Of a DNA stretch of 54,729 nucleotides, positions 7,981-16,489 are shown one piece after another. The stretch comes from Chloroflexota bacterium (GTDB taxonomy: Bacteria > Chloroflexota > Ktedonobacteria > Ktedonobacterales > JACDGC01). Location of the stretch: the NCBI GenBank assembly GCA_021778805.1, contig JAJYBV010000006.1, positions 1 through 54,729 of the forward strand, given 5' to 3'. Numbering within the stretch: the stretch's first letter is position 1; each line of letters opens with the position of its first letter. Both the position numbers and the translations under genes were made by a program. The notes under the pieces are model-generated. The model worked only from the letters and a program-made list of their open reading frames with translations. It did not search any database and was not told where the DNA came from.

Positions 7981-8496
7981 GTGCCAATCATGTATCATCA
8001 AGTCAATGAAACAAATGTAACAATCGTTCGTATTATAGTTATTGAACAAAATTTATGCGGATACAGCTTTTTACTGACCTTAAAAGATATCCAGCCTTTG
8101 TTAGCGTCTCTTGCTATGAATCCGGCAACTTTTGTGGCGCTGCTGCAAAGTATCGACGCATTACGTTCCGGTTCTGCCGGTATGATTATGGATCAATTTA
8201 TTCATACAGATCGCATAAAACTAGCTATGATGTATGCAGCGCAAACACCTGAACGACGGCCATACACCGGCGAAGACGCTTGGCAAATTACCGGCGAAGC
8301 GACATTGCATGCTGCAATGTACTCCGAACAGAATGAAAAAATAGTGATTTATTTGGCGGAGAAAAATATAGGCTCAACTCTGCCATATGTATACAGTCAT
8401 TTAACCGGAGAACTTCATTTTTTTGATGGATTAGCTTTTTTAAAGGAATCCGTTACCTATGATCTTCGCGTTAATTGGCATTTTTCTTTTATATAA
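7981..8496 (+). CDS. Hypothetical protein upstream of the GT2 glycosyltransferase
   Basis: A 171-residue protein with no family I recognise. The frame opens with GTG at 7981; an ATG at 7990 is as likely, and neither has a strong ribosome site. It has no signal peptide or clear membrane segment. Two parts can be seen: residues about 1-80 with alternating hydrophobics (TLKDIQPLLASLAMNPATFVALL) and a C-terminal part with EATLHAAMYSEQNEKIVIYLAEKN. It ends 58 nt before the glycosyltransferase on the same strand and may be co-transcribed with it. Confidence 0.55.
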   Translation: MPIMYHQVNETNVTIVRIIVIEQNLCGYSFLLTLKDIQPLLASLAMNPATFVALLQSIDALRSGSAGMIMDQFIHTDRIKLAMMYAAQTPERRPYTGEDAWQITGEATLHAAMYSEQNEKIVIYLAEKNIGSTLPYVYSHLTGELHFFDGLAFLKESVTYDLRVNWHFSFI

Positions 8497-8554
8497 TCTG
8501 CTTTTTCTGTGATTTGCTTGCTTTGCATTTTGTGAATTGAGAGGATATTGATAA

Positions 8555-10522
8555 ATGGACGCGCTTCCTCATTTGTTTGCAGTCCAATCTTTCAGCAAAG
8601 ATAGCGCAGCGGCCTGGGGAATATTGTGGTGGGGCATAGTTATATTTATAATTCGGACGCTGGAGCTTGCGGCGGCCGGAAATTCGCGCGTAAAACGAAT
8701 GAGTTTGCGAAATGTTTTGTTTGCCGCTGCAGCATATATTGCGCCTGTATATATTGGGTATCTAGCCGGAACGCCTCTGGTTATTTTGCTTATTGCGACG
8801 CTGGCTGCAGAATTGATGGATATCGGTGTTTATTTTACCCATGCCGAATGGAGTATTATAGGCTGTTTAGCTTTTAATGCCCCTATTTTATTTTCCCTCA
8901 GTTTTTTGCAATATGCTTTGTTTGTTTCAGTAACAACAGCAATGCAATGGTATGGGTATGCGCTGGCATTTTTGCTTATTGCCGGAGAATTAGCGTCTGC
9001 GTTTATTGATGTATATTATACTAATGAATTGATTGATGTGCTTTGCCGAACTCAATGGAATATGCGGCTTTATCCGTCAAAAAATAGCGCGTCGCCGGCG
9101 CAGTTGCCCATGGTTTCGCTGCATGTTCCTGCGCATGATGAGCCGCCGGAAATGGTTATTCAAACTTTGCAAGCAATCCTTCGGTTAGACTATCCTTCCT
9201 TTGAAATAATCCTTATTGATGATAATACGCAAGATTCATTAAAGTGGCGCCCGGTGATGGATTTTTGTCTGCAAAATACTATTAAAGTATTTCACTTGCA
9301 GCAATATCCCGGTTATAAGGCCGGGGCGCTGAATTTTGCTCTAACACAAACCAGCCCCAACGCCGAATTGATTGCAATTGTAGACGCTGATTATTTGGTT
9401 CAGCCGAATTGGTTGAAAGAAACTGCGCCACTTTTCCTGCAGAATCCGGAAATGGCATTTTTGCAAACGCCGCAAGCATTTACATATGCCCCAAAAGATA
9501 CGTATCATCATATGAACGCATTAGCGGAACGGTATTTTTTCTCGGTAGGCATGAAATCCCGCGCGGAACGGAATTCTATTATTTTTTGCGGAACTATGGG
9601 GTTAATTCGCCGCAGAGTGTTAGAACGCATTGGCGGCTGGGCAGAATGGAGTGTAACGGAAGACGCTGAAGCTAGTTTGCGGATTTTTACCAAAGGGTAT
9701 TTTGGGGGATATTTGGATGAGGTGTATGGATATGGGCAGTTGCCGGCAACATTAGCCGATTTAAAAAAACAGCATTATCGCTGGGCCTATGGCAGCGTGC
9801 AGTTAACACGTTCATATATTTCTTTGTTGCTGTTTGGCCGAAAACTGCACAATAAAAATCCTAAACAAGGGGCAGTAGCCGGCGCGTCGGCGCGGCTTAC
9901 AGCAAAACAGCGCTATGATTATCTTATGCATGGTATGCACTGGTTTCATCCATTCCTGCAAATAGCATTGGGGCTATTTCTTAATTGTATTATTGTGGCG
10001 CGTATATTCCATATTCCCCTTACAGTGCGGCCATTAATTGCTTCTGCGCTGTTAGCGCCAATTTTAGGTACAGTAATTGGCGCGGCGCGTGTTTTATGGT
10101 CATCTAAGTTAGTGATGAAAATTTCTTGGAAAGAAGCAGTAGGAGTTTTAATAGGATTGTTTGCCGTTCATTGGGCTGTTTCTCGCGCTTCTTTTGCGGG
10201 ACTGTATCGCCGGCGCCTGCCATTTTTGCGGACACCGAAAAATACATCCGCGCTTTCAATCGGCGACGCATTAAAAATGGCTGCGCCGGAAACTATTTTC
10301 ACGGCAATTGCCGCTGGATCCATCATTGTACTACTTGCTCAATCTATTAGCAGTGAAACGATATTGTTATCACTGCTGCTGTTATGGCACATTTTAGTAA
10401 TTAGCCCGGCTATTGTAATGGCGCTGCTGAATATGCGGCAGATTAGGAACAAGCAAAAAGAACAAGAGAATCCTGCTGAAATTGAAACAATTAAGATTCC
10501 GGCTATGGCTCACCGCTCCTAA
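8555..10522 (+). CDS. Membrane glycosyltransferase, GT2 cellulose-synthase-like
   Basis: A 655-residue processive-type GT2 enzyme. Several N-terminal membrane helices (about residues 20-165) come before a cytosolic catalytic domain. The four GT2 signatures are intact: LIDDN near residue 221, the DxD motif IVDADY near 277, TEDAE near 368 and QHYRW near 406. Further membrane helices follow (about 455-640). This order is that of cellulose synthase BcsA and similar polysaccharide synthases that couple sugar transfer to export. There is no PilZ domain, so control by cyclic di-GMP is not evident. The product polysaccharide cannot be told. No bcsB-like partner is nearby. It sits between an unknown protein and a pseudokinase. 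Confidence 0.9.
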   Translation: MDALPHLFAVQSFSKDSAAAWGILWWGIVIFIIRTLELAAAGNSRVKRMSLRNVLFAAAAYIAPVYIGYLAGTPLVILLIATLAAELMDIGVYFTHAEWSIIGCLAFNAPILFSLSFLQYALFVSVTTAMQWYGYALAFLLIAGELASAFIDVYYTNELIDVLCRTQWNMRLYPSKNSASPAQLPMVSLHVPAHDEPPEMVIQTLQAILRLDYPSFEIILIDDNTQDSLKWRPVMDFCLQNTIKVFHLQQYPGYKAGALNFALTQTSPNAELIAIVDADYLVQPNWLKETAPLFLQNPEMAFLQTPQAFTYAPKDTYHHMNALAERYFFSVGMKSRAERNSIIFCGTMGLIRRRVLERIGGWAEWSVTEDAEASLRIFTKGYFGGYLDEVYGYGQLPATLADLKKQHYRWAYGSVQLTRSYISLLLFGRKLHNKNPKQGAVAGASARLTAKQRYDYLMHGMHWFHPFLQIALGLFLNCIIVARIFHIPLTVRPLIASALLAPILGTVIGAARVLWSSKLVMKISWKEAVGVLIGLFAVHWAVSRASFAGLYRRRLPFLRTPKNTSALSIGDALKMAAPETIFTAIAAGSIIVLLAQSISSETILLSLLLLWHILVISPAIVMALLNMRQIRNKQKEQENPAEIETIKIPAMAHRS

Positions 10523-10610
10523 CATAATTGCCGAATTTTGATTTTTTGGCAAAATACAGCTTGGATAACGGTGATTCATTGACTGTAGATTGAGCTAAGT
10601 AACGCATAAA

Positions 10611-10680
10611 GCAGGAGATGCAGGAGGCAGCAAGCCTTTCTGACGGGCCTGGGGTGTTCCCTCGCCTCGTATTCCTTTTT
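10611..10680 (+). other. G/C-rich potentially structured leader before the pseudokinase gene
   Basis: Within an otherwise AT-rich gap (10523-10706), a 60-nt block is strikingly GC-rich. GAGGC (10624-10628) can pair with GCCTC (10664-10668), enclosing smaller potential stems, and it is followed by a T-run (CCTTTTT). It could be an RNA leader, a terminator of the glycosyltransferase transcript, or a remnant. It matches no riboswitch consensus I know. Confidence 0.3.
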
Positions 10681-10706
10681 AAGCTCAGGTCTCTATCTGA
10701 TATAGA

Positions 10707-11666
10707 ATGGGAATTTATGGTATGCCACGGATTAAGAGAAAAAATAATCCTGTTGTTCACATCACTCTTGAAAACAGGTATGAAACACGTTCGTTGATTC
10801 ATTCCGGCGCATATTCTAAAGTATATGCCGGCATAGATACAAAATTGCAGCGCAAAGTGGCGATAAAGCAATTGCTTTTGCCACGTGTTTCGGCAAAAGC
10901 ATTATTTCGTTTTTGGAGCGCCTGCCATGCAATGCTGGAGTGTAACACTCCAACCGCGGCGCAGTTATATGATTTTTTTATTGCTGACGCACAGCCATAT
11001 ATTATTTCGCAATGGATAGATTCAATGCCGCTTGAAGAAACGCTAAAAAATAACCGCCTGTTAACAATGCGCGCTGCCCATAAAATAAGTATTACCTTAG
11101 CGCAGTATCTTGCGGCAATCCATACCAAAGGCTACATGCACCTCAATTTGAATCCGGATAATATTTTCACCGATAAAACCGGCGAAGTAATGGTAACAGA
11201 TTTAGGTGTTGCCAGAATTGTCTCTGATACCGGTATAACTGTAACCGGTATGTTTAATGAAAAATCTTTGATGTATTTAGCTCCTGAACAATGGATGTAT
11301 GATACCGTTTCTTCTGCGTGCGATGTGTTTGCCTATGGAGTTATTTTGTATCGGATGGTGACCGGCGCAATGCCGTTTCCCGCGCAAAGTATACAAAATT
11401 ATTTAGCGGCAATCACACAGGGAAGGTGTGTGGCTGTACAGCCGGCGCTGCTGAACCCGCATGTACCGGCTTATTTGGATAATTTGATAATGCAATGCCT
11501 TGCTCTTCGCTCTGCAGAAAGGCCGGCAGATGGGAACGCAGTGCTTGCGGCTCTGCAATCGCAGGAAGAAACAATTTATATTGCAACGGTACCGGCGCCG
11601 GCGCCGACGCTTATTCTCCCTTTTATAAAACAAAGCCGCAGCAAAACCATACATCGGCCACACTAA
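10707..11666 (+). CDS. Serine/threonine protein kinase homologue, probable pseudokinase
   Basis: A soluble 319-residue protein with a whole protein-kinase fold. The beta3 lysine is present (VAIKQLL, K54), as are the DLG metal motif (D165), the APEQ motif (residues 192-195) and D206 of helix F. Key positions are changed: the glycine loop reads IHSGAYSKV with two of three glycines lost, the helix C glutamate aligns with alanine (FWSACHAM), and the catalytic HRDLKPEN is HLNLNPDN at 145-152, so the catalytic Asp and the Lys are both Asn. It lacks the extracellular PASTA part of PknB. It probably binds partners or nucleotide rather than phosphorylating. It lies between the GT2 gene and the end of the converging tad operon. 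Confidence 0.85.
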   Translation: MGIYGMPRIKRKNNPVVHITLENRYETRSLIHSGAYSKVYAGIDTKLQRKVAIKQLLLPRVSAKALFRFWSACHAMLECNTPTAAQLYDFFIADAQPYIISQWIDSMPLEETLKNNRLLTMRAAHKISITLAQYLAAIHTKGYMHLNLNPDNIFTDKTGEVMVTDLGVARIVSDTGITVTGMFNEKSLMYLAPEQWMYDTVSSACDVFAYGVILYRMVTGAMPFPAQSIQNYLAAITQGRCVAVQPALLNPHVPAYLDNLIMQCLALRSAERPADGNAVLAALQSQEETIYIATVPAPAPTLILPFIKQSRSKTIHRPH

Positions 11667-11680
11667 AATGATACCCATTA

Positions 11681-13480
11681 TCAGGATGTTAGCTGTACGA
11701 GATTACCCGGTGAGGAAACTGCAACGGTCAACGGCAGCATCGGTGTTAAAGTAGCAGCCCCAAAAATAGAATAAGTGATATACCATTGTCCGCCGTTATA
11801 ATTTGGCGCCAGCTGAATGGTTACCGTAATCCATTTTGCGTGGTACAGGTTATCGCCGGCAATAGCTGTTTCAATGGTTGTTCCGCCGGATCCCGATGTC
11901 GTTCGCAAATAAGATGGATATATAATAGTCCCTGCATTGGCGGGTCCGGTCACTCCAAGGTTGATATTTTCGTCGGACTCTGCAACGCCGGGGTTAAATA
12001 TTCTTACCGTTACCTGCTGTCCTTTATACGCCGCGGGTATGGTAAAAATAGGATAATTTGTTTGCGAACCGTTTAAGTAAATAGTTTGCGTATTCCATGC
12101 GCCGACAGTTGCGCCTTCACTTAAACAAGGAGGCGATGCGCCATCTGCGCATATCGCCAGCGCATATGCGTGCAATCCATAGCCGCCGCTGATATCGGCT
12201 GTAAAACGGTAATAAAGCGGCGCGGATGTACTATTGGAAAATGTGTATGGCATAGCCACCCAGTTCATAATATCGCTTGGCGTGGGAACGCAGCCCAAAC
12301 CTGCTGTAATCGGCGGATTATAATAACTGCCACTCTGTGGTATCAGCGCTCCGGAACAACCATGCAGTGTTAGATCTGCGGATGTCATATCAAGGGATGG
12401 CAGATATTTCCATGATCCGGCTGGCAAATATACATTTGGCGCGGATTGTGGCGCATAGTTATTTGGCCAAATAGCGGAAACTAAGGTATCTGCGCTGCGG
12501 TGATACCATTCGGGAACGGAATAAAGCGAATAGGCAATATTGGGATAAAACTGAATATTATCAAAATAGGGTGGTGAAAATATATTTTCATACGAATCGT
12601 AATAACTTCCCGTATTTGTGCCGTTTTGATACACAAACTGAGGGTTGTAAATCCACAATACAATATTTTTTGCGCCCGGAGGAATCATCACGAGATAACT
12701 TTCACCGTTTGGAACGCTGCTGTTTGCAGTTAAAAGTCCGCCAAATCCACCGGGTACCGCATCCGGATTGCCGGGGCTGGCGGGGCTGCACTGCGGCCCG
12801 GTTGGATATTGCGGCGCATTGGTTGAAGTGCCTAACCGTGTTGTATAGATATAGTTTGGCGCATCTGCGTAGGTTGTATTAGATGCGTCACTCCATCCGT
12901 CTTCACAAAGAGTTGAATAGGGATCGCCGAATTCTTTTAAATCATTTTGTCCCGTTAAAAAGATGTATTCGCCGCTGCCCGGAAGGCCGACGGAGCTTTG
13001 TGTGTTATCGGAATTAATCGGGGGCAGCATGTTAGCGGTGGCTGTTACACTTGTCCCTATTGCGTTTACACCAACTAAAGCCATAAGAGTAAATGAAAGA
13101 TTTACTGCAATGGAGACGGTAACTTTGGGTATCGGCTGCATCGTTGCAGAAACAGAAATTTTACTTGTGTCGGTAAATCCATTTTGCGCTGCGGCAATAT
13201 CTGCTGCGCCTACTGCATTTGAACCATCCGGAGCAGGGGTTGCTGCGGTAGGAAATGCAGCATAGGGTACAGCGGCAATGGCGGCGGCGTCTGCAGCGGA
13301 TTGTGCGGAGTTCATTTGTATAAATGCGGTAACCTCATCAATGGCTAAACCTGCTATGGCAATAAGAACGACGGCGCTGAACGCAAATAAAACCAGCGCC
13401 TGACCTTTTTGCGGCCGTCGTGTTTTGCAAAGTACTGATTTGATTGTTGTTCTAGTTTCATTTGTATAAAATTTTGGCAT
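11681..13480 (-). CDS. TadG-like pilus-associated protein with long secreted domain
   Basis: The last gene of the Tad operon. After a basic start it has the TadE/TadG-type segment QKGQALVLFAFSAVVLIAIAGLAIDEVTAFIQMNSAQSAADAAAIAAVP, quoted here in parts: KGQALVLF begins at about residue 25, and the QMNSAQSAADAAA helix follows the membrane segment. That pattern defines the TadG/DUF2134 class. The remaining roughly 450 residues would lie outside the cell and are rich in Ser, Thr, Asn, Tyr, Gly and Pro, with beta-type repeats. TadG proteins are minor pilins or anchors for Flp pili. At 599 residues it is long for the class. It begins 9 nt after the second tadE-like gene. Confidence 0.82.
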   Translation of the reverse strand: MPKFYTNETRTTIKSVLCKTRRPQKGQALVLFAFSAVVLIAIAGLAIDEVTAFIQMNSAQSAADAAAIAAVPYAAFPTAATPAPDGSNAVGAADIAAAQNGFTDTSKISVSATMQPIPKVTVSIAVNLSFTLMALVGVNAIGTSVTATANMLPPINSDNTQSSVGLPGSGEYIFLTGQNDLKEFGDPYSTLCEDGWSDASNTTYADAPNYIYTTRLGTSTNAPQYPTGPQCSPASPGNPDAVPGGFGGLLTANSSVPNGESYLVMIPPGAKNIVLWIYNPQFVYQNGTNTGSYYDSYENIFSPPYFDNIQFYPNIAYSLYSVPEWYHRSADTLVSAIWPNNYAPQSAPNVYLPAGSWKYLPSLDMTSADLTLHGCSGALIPQSGSYYNPPITAGLGCVPTPSDIMNWVAMPYTFSNSTSAPLYYRFTADISGGYGLHAYALAICADGASPPCLSEGATVGAWNTQTIYLNGSQTNYPIFTIPAAYKGQQVTVRIFNPGVAESDENINLGVTGPANAGTIIYPSYLRTTSGSGGTTIETAIAGDNLYHAKWITVTIQLAPNYNGGQWYITYSIFGAATLTPMLPLTVAVSSPGNLVQLTS

Positions 13481-13489
13481 TTTATTTTC

Positions 13490-14023
13490 CTATGGCGCCG
13501 GTTGCGGATTCATTGGCGCAACTGCTTGAACTGAAAGGGTTACGCTGCCGAAAGGCAGCAAGTTCGTTTGCCACGCATAAACATAAACAATTTTTATACC
13601 TAAATCGGCGTTTTGGTACATGAGATTATTACGCGCTGCCGGCAGCCAATTGGTGCTTACCGGGGCCGGCGGTGAAGATGCGCTGCTGCAACCGGGGTTG
13701 CCGGCGTAGATATCTTCGTAGGCAATAGATTGTGAGCCACCGACGGGATTACCTGCTAAGTTAGCTTGGTAAATAATAATTTGATTAATGGTTATACCAT
13801 TTAGTCCTTGCGAACCGTTGTAAATAGCTGCAAGAATTCTGCAATCTGCGGCGGCATTTTTTCCGGAAAACGAACCGGTTAGCGCGCCTTGTAAGGCAGC
13901 GTTTTGTATAGAGTTTTGCGCGTTTAGCAAATTTGCAAGATCAACTATTCCGCCGAGAAGTGTTAACATAATAGTAAGTGTTAAAACAAATTCAACAATC
14001 GATTGTCCTTTAGCGTATGGCAC
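13490..14023 (-). CDS. TadE-like pseudopilin (second copy)
   Basis: A TadE-like minor pseudopilin of the Flp pilus. It starts YAKGQSIVEFVLTLTIML, a prepilin-type motif with the conserved Glu five residues into the hydrophobic segment, then ANLLNAQNSIQNAALQGAL and a secreted region of about 130 residues. The frame extends upstream into the preceding gene, but a GTG at 14023 with a G-rich ribosome site (GGGGGGTG) 7 nt before it is preferred, giving 177 residues. It starts 5 nt after the first tadE-like gene stops. The two copies are divergent in sequence. Confidence 0.8.
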   Translation of the reverse strand: MPYAKGQSIVEFVLTLTIMLTLLGGIVDLANLLNAQNSIQNAALQGALTGSFSGKNAAADCRILAAIYNGSQGLNGITINQIIIYQANLAGNPVGGSQSIAYEDIYAGNPGCSSASSPPAPVSTNWLPAARNNLMYQNADLGIKIVYVYAWQTNLLPFGSVTLSVQAVAPMNPQPAP

Positions 14024-14028
14024 ATCTA

Positions 14029-14553
14029 TCACCCCCCGGAAGGCAAAATGAATGAAACCGCCTGAGCTTGCAGGTGGATTACCGACCAAGATCCAATACT
14101 GGCAACCGGTGAGTTAAATGCGAATTGGATCTCTATTCCGGCGAATACCGGCGTCGAAACGGTAGAAAATCTTTGTGAAACCGGCCAATTTTGTGTAGTG
14201 GGTATTCCACTTGCGCCGCTATAGATATTTTCAGAGCTTATTTGTGGCCCCGAATTGGTTGCTGATGATTGGTAAATAATGATTGATTGTATTTGGATAA
14301 GCGGCAAAATATTAGCGCGGCCAAGTATCATTTGTACTACTTGTGTATCGATAGTTGGATTGGTGTCTCCGTTGACGGCAAGCAGATGTATGGCGTTTTG
14401 CGCGGCGTTTTCACAAATTGAAAGTGAAGCGCCGATAAGGGCAAGTTCAATAATTCCAAACATCAACGCTAACAAAATTGGCGCCACCAATGCAAATTCA
14501 ATAATAGCTTGTCCACGCCTGTGTTTGCGTTTCCAATTTAATTGTTTGCGCAT
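14029..14553 (-). CDS. TadE-like pseudopilin (first copy)
   Basis: A 174-residue protein with the TadE hallmark: a basic N terminus, then RRGQAIIEFALVAPILLAL (Glu early in the membrane helix) and a helical segment with ENAAQNAIHLLAVNG. It is probably processed by a prepilin peptidase, although no peptidase gene is present in this window. It overlaps the tadC stop by one base, which indicates translational coupling. Together with the copy that follows it would form a minor pilin pair. Confidence 0.85.
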   Translation of the reverse strand: MRKQLNWKRKHRRGQAIIEFALVAPILLALMFGIIELALIGASLSICENAAQNAIHLLAVNGDTNPTIDTQVVQMILGRANILPLIQIQSIIIYQSSATNSGPQISSENIYSGASGIPTTQNWPVSQRFSTVSTPVFAGIEIQFAFNSPVASIGSWSVIHLQAQAVSFILPSGG

Positions 14554-15482
14554 TATATATGCGCTCCCGGATAAACCAGCAGAATAATTTTTGGCAAAAT
14601 TGGCGCGGCCATGATCATCAGCAGCGGCGGAAAAATAAAAGCGACTGTTGGAAACATCATTTTAACTGTCGCTTGCCGAGCCATGGTTTCGGCGCGCTGT
14701 CGTCTTTTCGTGCGCATATCTTCTGCTTGTACTTGCAATGCGTTAGCCAGTGGTGTGCCGTATTTTTCCGCTTGAATTATGGCGCTTGTCAACATGCGAA
14801 ATTCATCTATACCAACCCGGTCTGCCATTGCTTTTAAGGCGTCACTGCGGGAAATATTCATATTCATATCCGAAAGTGTATGCAGCAATTCTTCTTTAAT
14901 TGCTCCGGATGATTTATCAATAACCCGTTGAAGTGATTGATCGAAAGAGATACTTTCCAAACAGAGAATTAATAAATCAATCGTGTCCGGGAGTTCTTTG
15001 CGGATGGCGTTTTGCCGGGTTTTTGCCTTGCTTTTCAGCCACATTACCGGGAACATATACGCAAAAATTCCCAATAGTGCGCTGATGATAAACGAGTTGA
15101 AAACCGGCGCGCCGCCTACAATAGAAATTAGAAGGAAAAATAGGAAGACCCCTCCGGTGAAAATGATGCGAATAAGGATAAAGGACGCAACAAACGTTTC
15201 ATCTTTACCGGCAAAGCGCGCAATCTCCATAATGTTGCGCTGCATGCGCTGAGGAATAAACGTATTAGAAAGGCCGGAAGTAAATGAATTAAAGGATTTT
15301 AACCTCCTTCTCAAAGGATGCTTATTTTTATGAAAATGCAATTCGTTTTTTTGCTGTGTGACAAACTCCAGCCGATTTTGAATGGTGTTTGGTTTACGCA
15401 TGCGTTGTGTCAAACCTGTAAAAATAAATATCACGCTTAGAACGGCGCTGAGTGAAGTGAGGAGCGGCAGTATATGTAACAT
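14553..15482 (-). CDS. tadC: TadC-like inner-membrane pilus assembly protein
   Basis: A 309-residue T2SSF-domain platform protein. A TM segment near the N terminus and a long cytoplasmic loop precede a region typical of TadC: ELPDTIDLLILCLESISFDQSLQRVI, then GIDEFRMLTSAIIQAEKYGTPLANALQVQAEDMR and RRQRAETMARQATVKMMFPTVAF. Hydrophobic segments lie at about 5-25, 100-140 and 280-305. It pairs with TadB to form the membrane base on which the ATPase acts. It starts 14 nt after tadB. Confidence 0.92.
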   Translation of the reverse strand: MLHILPLLTSLSAVLSVIFIFTGLTQRMRKPNTIQNRLEFVTQQKNELHFHKNKHPLRRRLKSFNSFTSGLSNTFIPQRMQRNIMEIARFAGKDETFVASFILIRIIFTGGVFLFFLLISIVGGAPVFNSFIISALLGIFAYMFPVMWLKSKAKTRQNAIRKELPDTIDLLILCLESISFDQSLQRVIDKSSGAIKEELLHTLSDMNMNISRSDALKAMADRVGIDEFRMLTSAIIQAEKYGTPLANALQVQAEDMRTKRRQRAETMARQATVKMMFPTVAFIFPPLLMIMAAPILPKIILLVYPGAHI

Positions 15483-15496
15483 AATACTATTTTCCT

Positions 15497-16474
15497 TTAC
15501 ACATTAATATTTGAGATTTTTTGCATAACCCAAAGGCCGATCATAATCAAAATTGCGGATAAACTGAATATAGCGTAACCCAGCCAATGGGTGATGCGAA
15601 AAACGTTAAGAATATAATTTGGGTTAAATATCAGAATCAATACAATGAACCCAACCGGCAGAAGCGCAATAATAATGCCGGAAAAACGCTGCTGTGAGGT
15701 AAGAGACAAAACATCTTTCTGAAATTTTACCCGTTCACGGATGATGGCGCTGAGATTTTCTAAAACAAAAATAATATCACCGCCGCCTTCAACTTGAAGT
15801 GAGATAGCTTGTGTCAGCAGAACAATATCTTTACTGGGAATTTGCTCTGATAATTCATTAAGAGAATCTTGAATTGGCGCAAATTGCAGATTGTGAAAAG
15901 CGTACCCCAACTCAGTAGAAAGTGGTTCCGGAACCTCATCTAAAGCTTGTATAAGCGCGGTTTTTAATATAGCGCCGGATTTTAAAATAGTAATAACATG
16001 GGAAATATATTCAGGGAGCTGCTGTTCAATAAGTTTTAAGCGACGTTCTCCGCGTATTTTTAGTAATAAATGCGGCAGAAAGACGGCAGACAGGATGAGA
16101 ATAGCTCCAATTAGAATATTGCGTGTCCACAAGGCAATAATGATGCAGAAGGTAATAATTGTGGATATGGCGGTTAGATAATCACCTAATTGCATTTGTT
16201 TTAAACCAGCCAACCGCATGGTTTGTTCGATTCTTGCGCCTGCGTTTAGTTGATTGGCCAGTTTTTCAAGACTATTCGCAAATATTCCTTGCTTATGTTT
16301 AACCGAGGTGATATTAAATGGAACAGCTTGTATTTTCTGAGTGTTTTCGGGTGTTTGAAGTTTGACTAAACGAGCTAGCGGTGACCTTTGCATGCTAATC
16401 ATTCGTATTCCAATAAAAATGAATACAATTGAAGATACGCTTAAACCAGTCAGTAAAAATCTTATACTGCTCAT
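15497..16474 (-). CDS. tadB: TadB-like inner-membrane pilus assembly protein
   Basis: A 325-residue T2SSF-domain protein. It has an N-terminal TM, a double TM at about 95-135 and two TMs at the C terminus. The conserved core is ELPEYISHVITILKSGAIL-like (QLPEYISHVI), then LSTELGYAFHNLQF, DIVLLTQAISLQVEGGGDII and LENLSAIIRERVKFQKDVLSLTSQQ, the standard TadB pattern. It partners TadC. The spacing to tadA is 15 nt. Confidence 0.92.
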   Translation of the reverse strand: MSSIRFLLTGLSVSSIVFIFIGIRMISMQRSPLARLVKLQTPENTQKIQAVPFNITSVKHKQGIFANSLEKLANQLNAGARIEQTMRLAGLKQMQLGDYLTAISTIITFCIIIALWTRNILIGAILILSAVFLPHLLLKIRGERRLKLIEQQLPEYISHVITILKSGAILKTALIQALDEVPEPLSTELGYAFHNLQFAPIQDSLNELSEQIPSKDIVLLTQAISLQVEGGGDIIFVLENLSAIIRERVKFQKDVLSLTSQQRFSGIIIALLPVGFIVLILIFNPNYILNVFRITHWLGYAIFSLSAILIMIGLWVMQKISNINV

Positions 16475-16489
16475 AATTTATTTCCGCCT

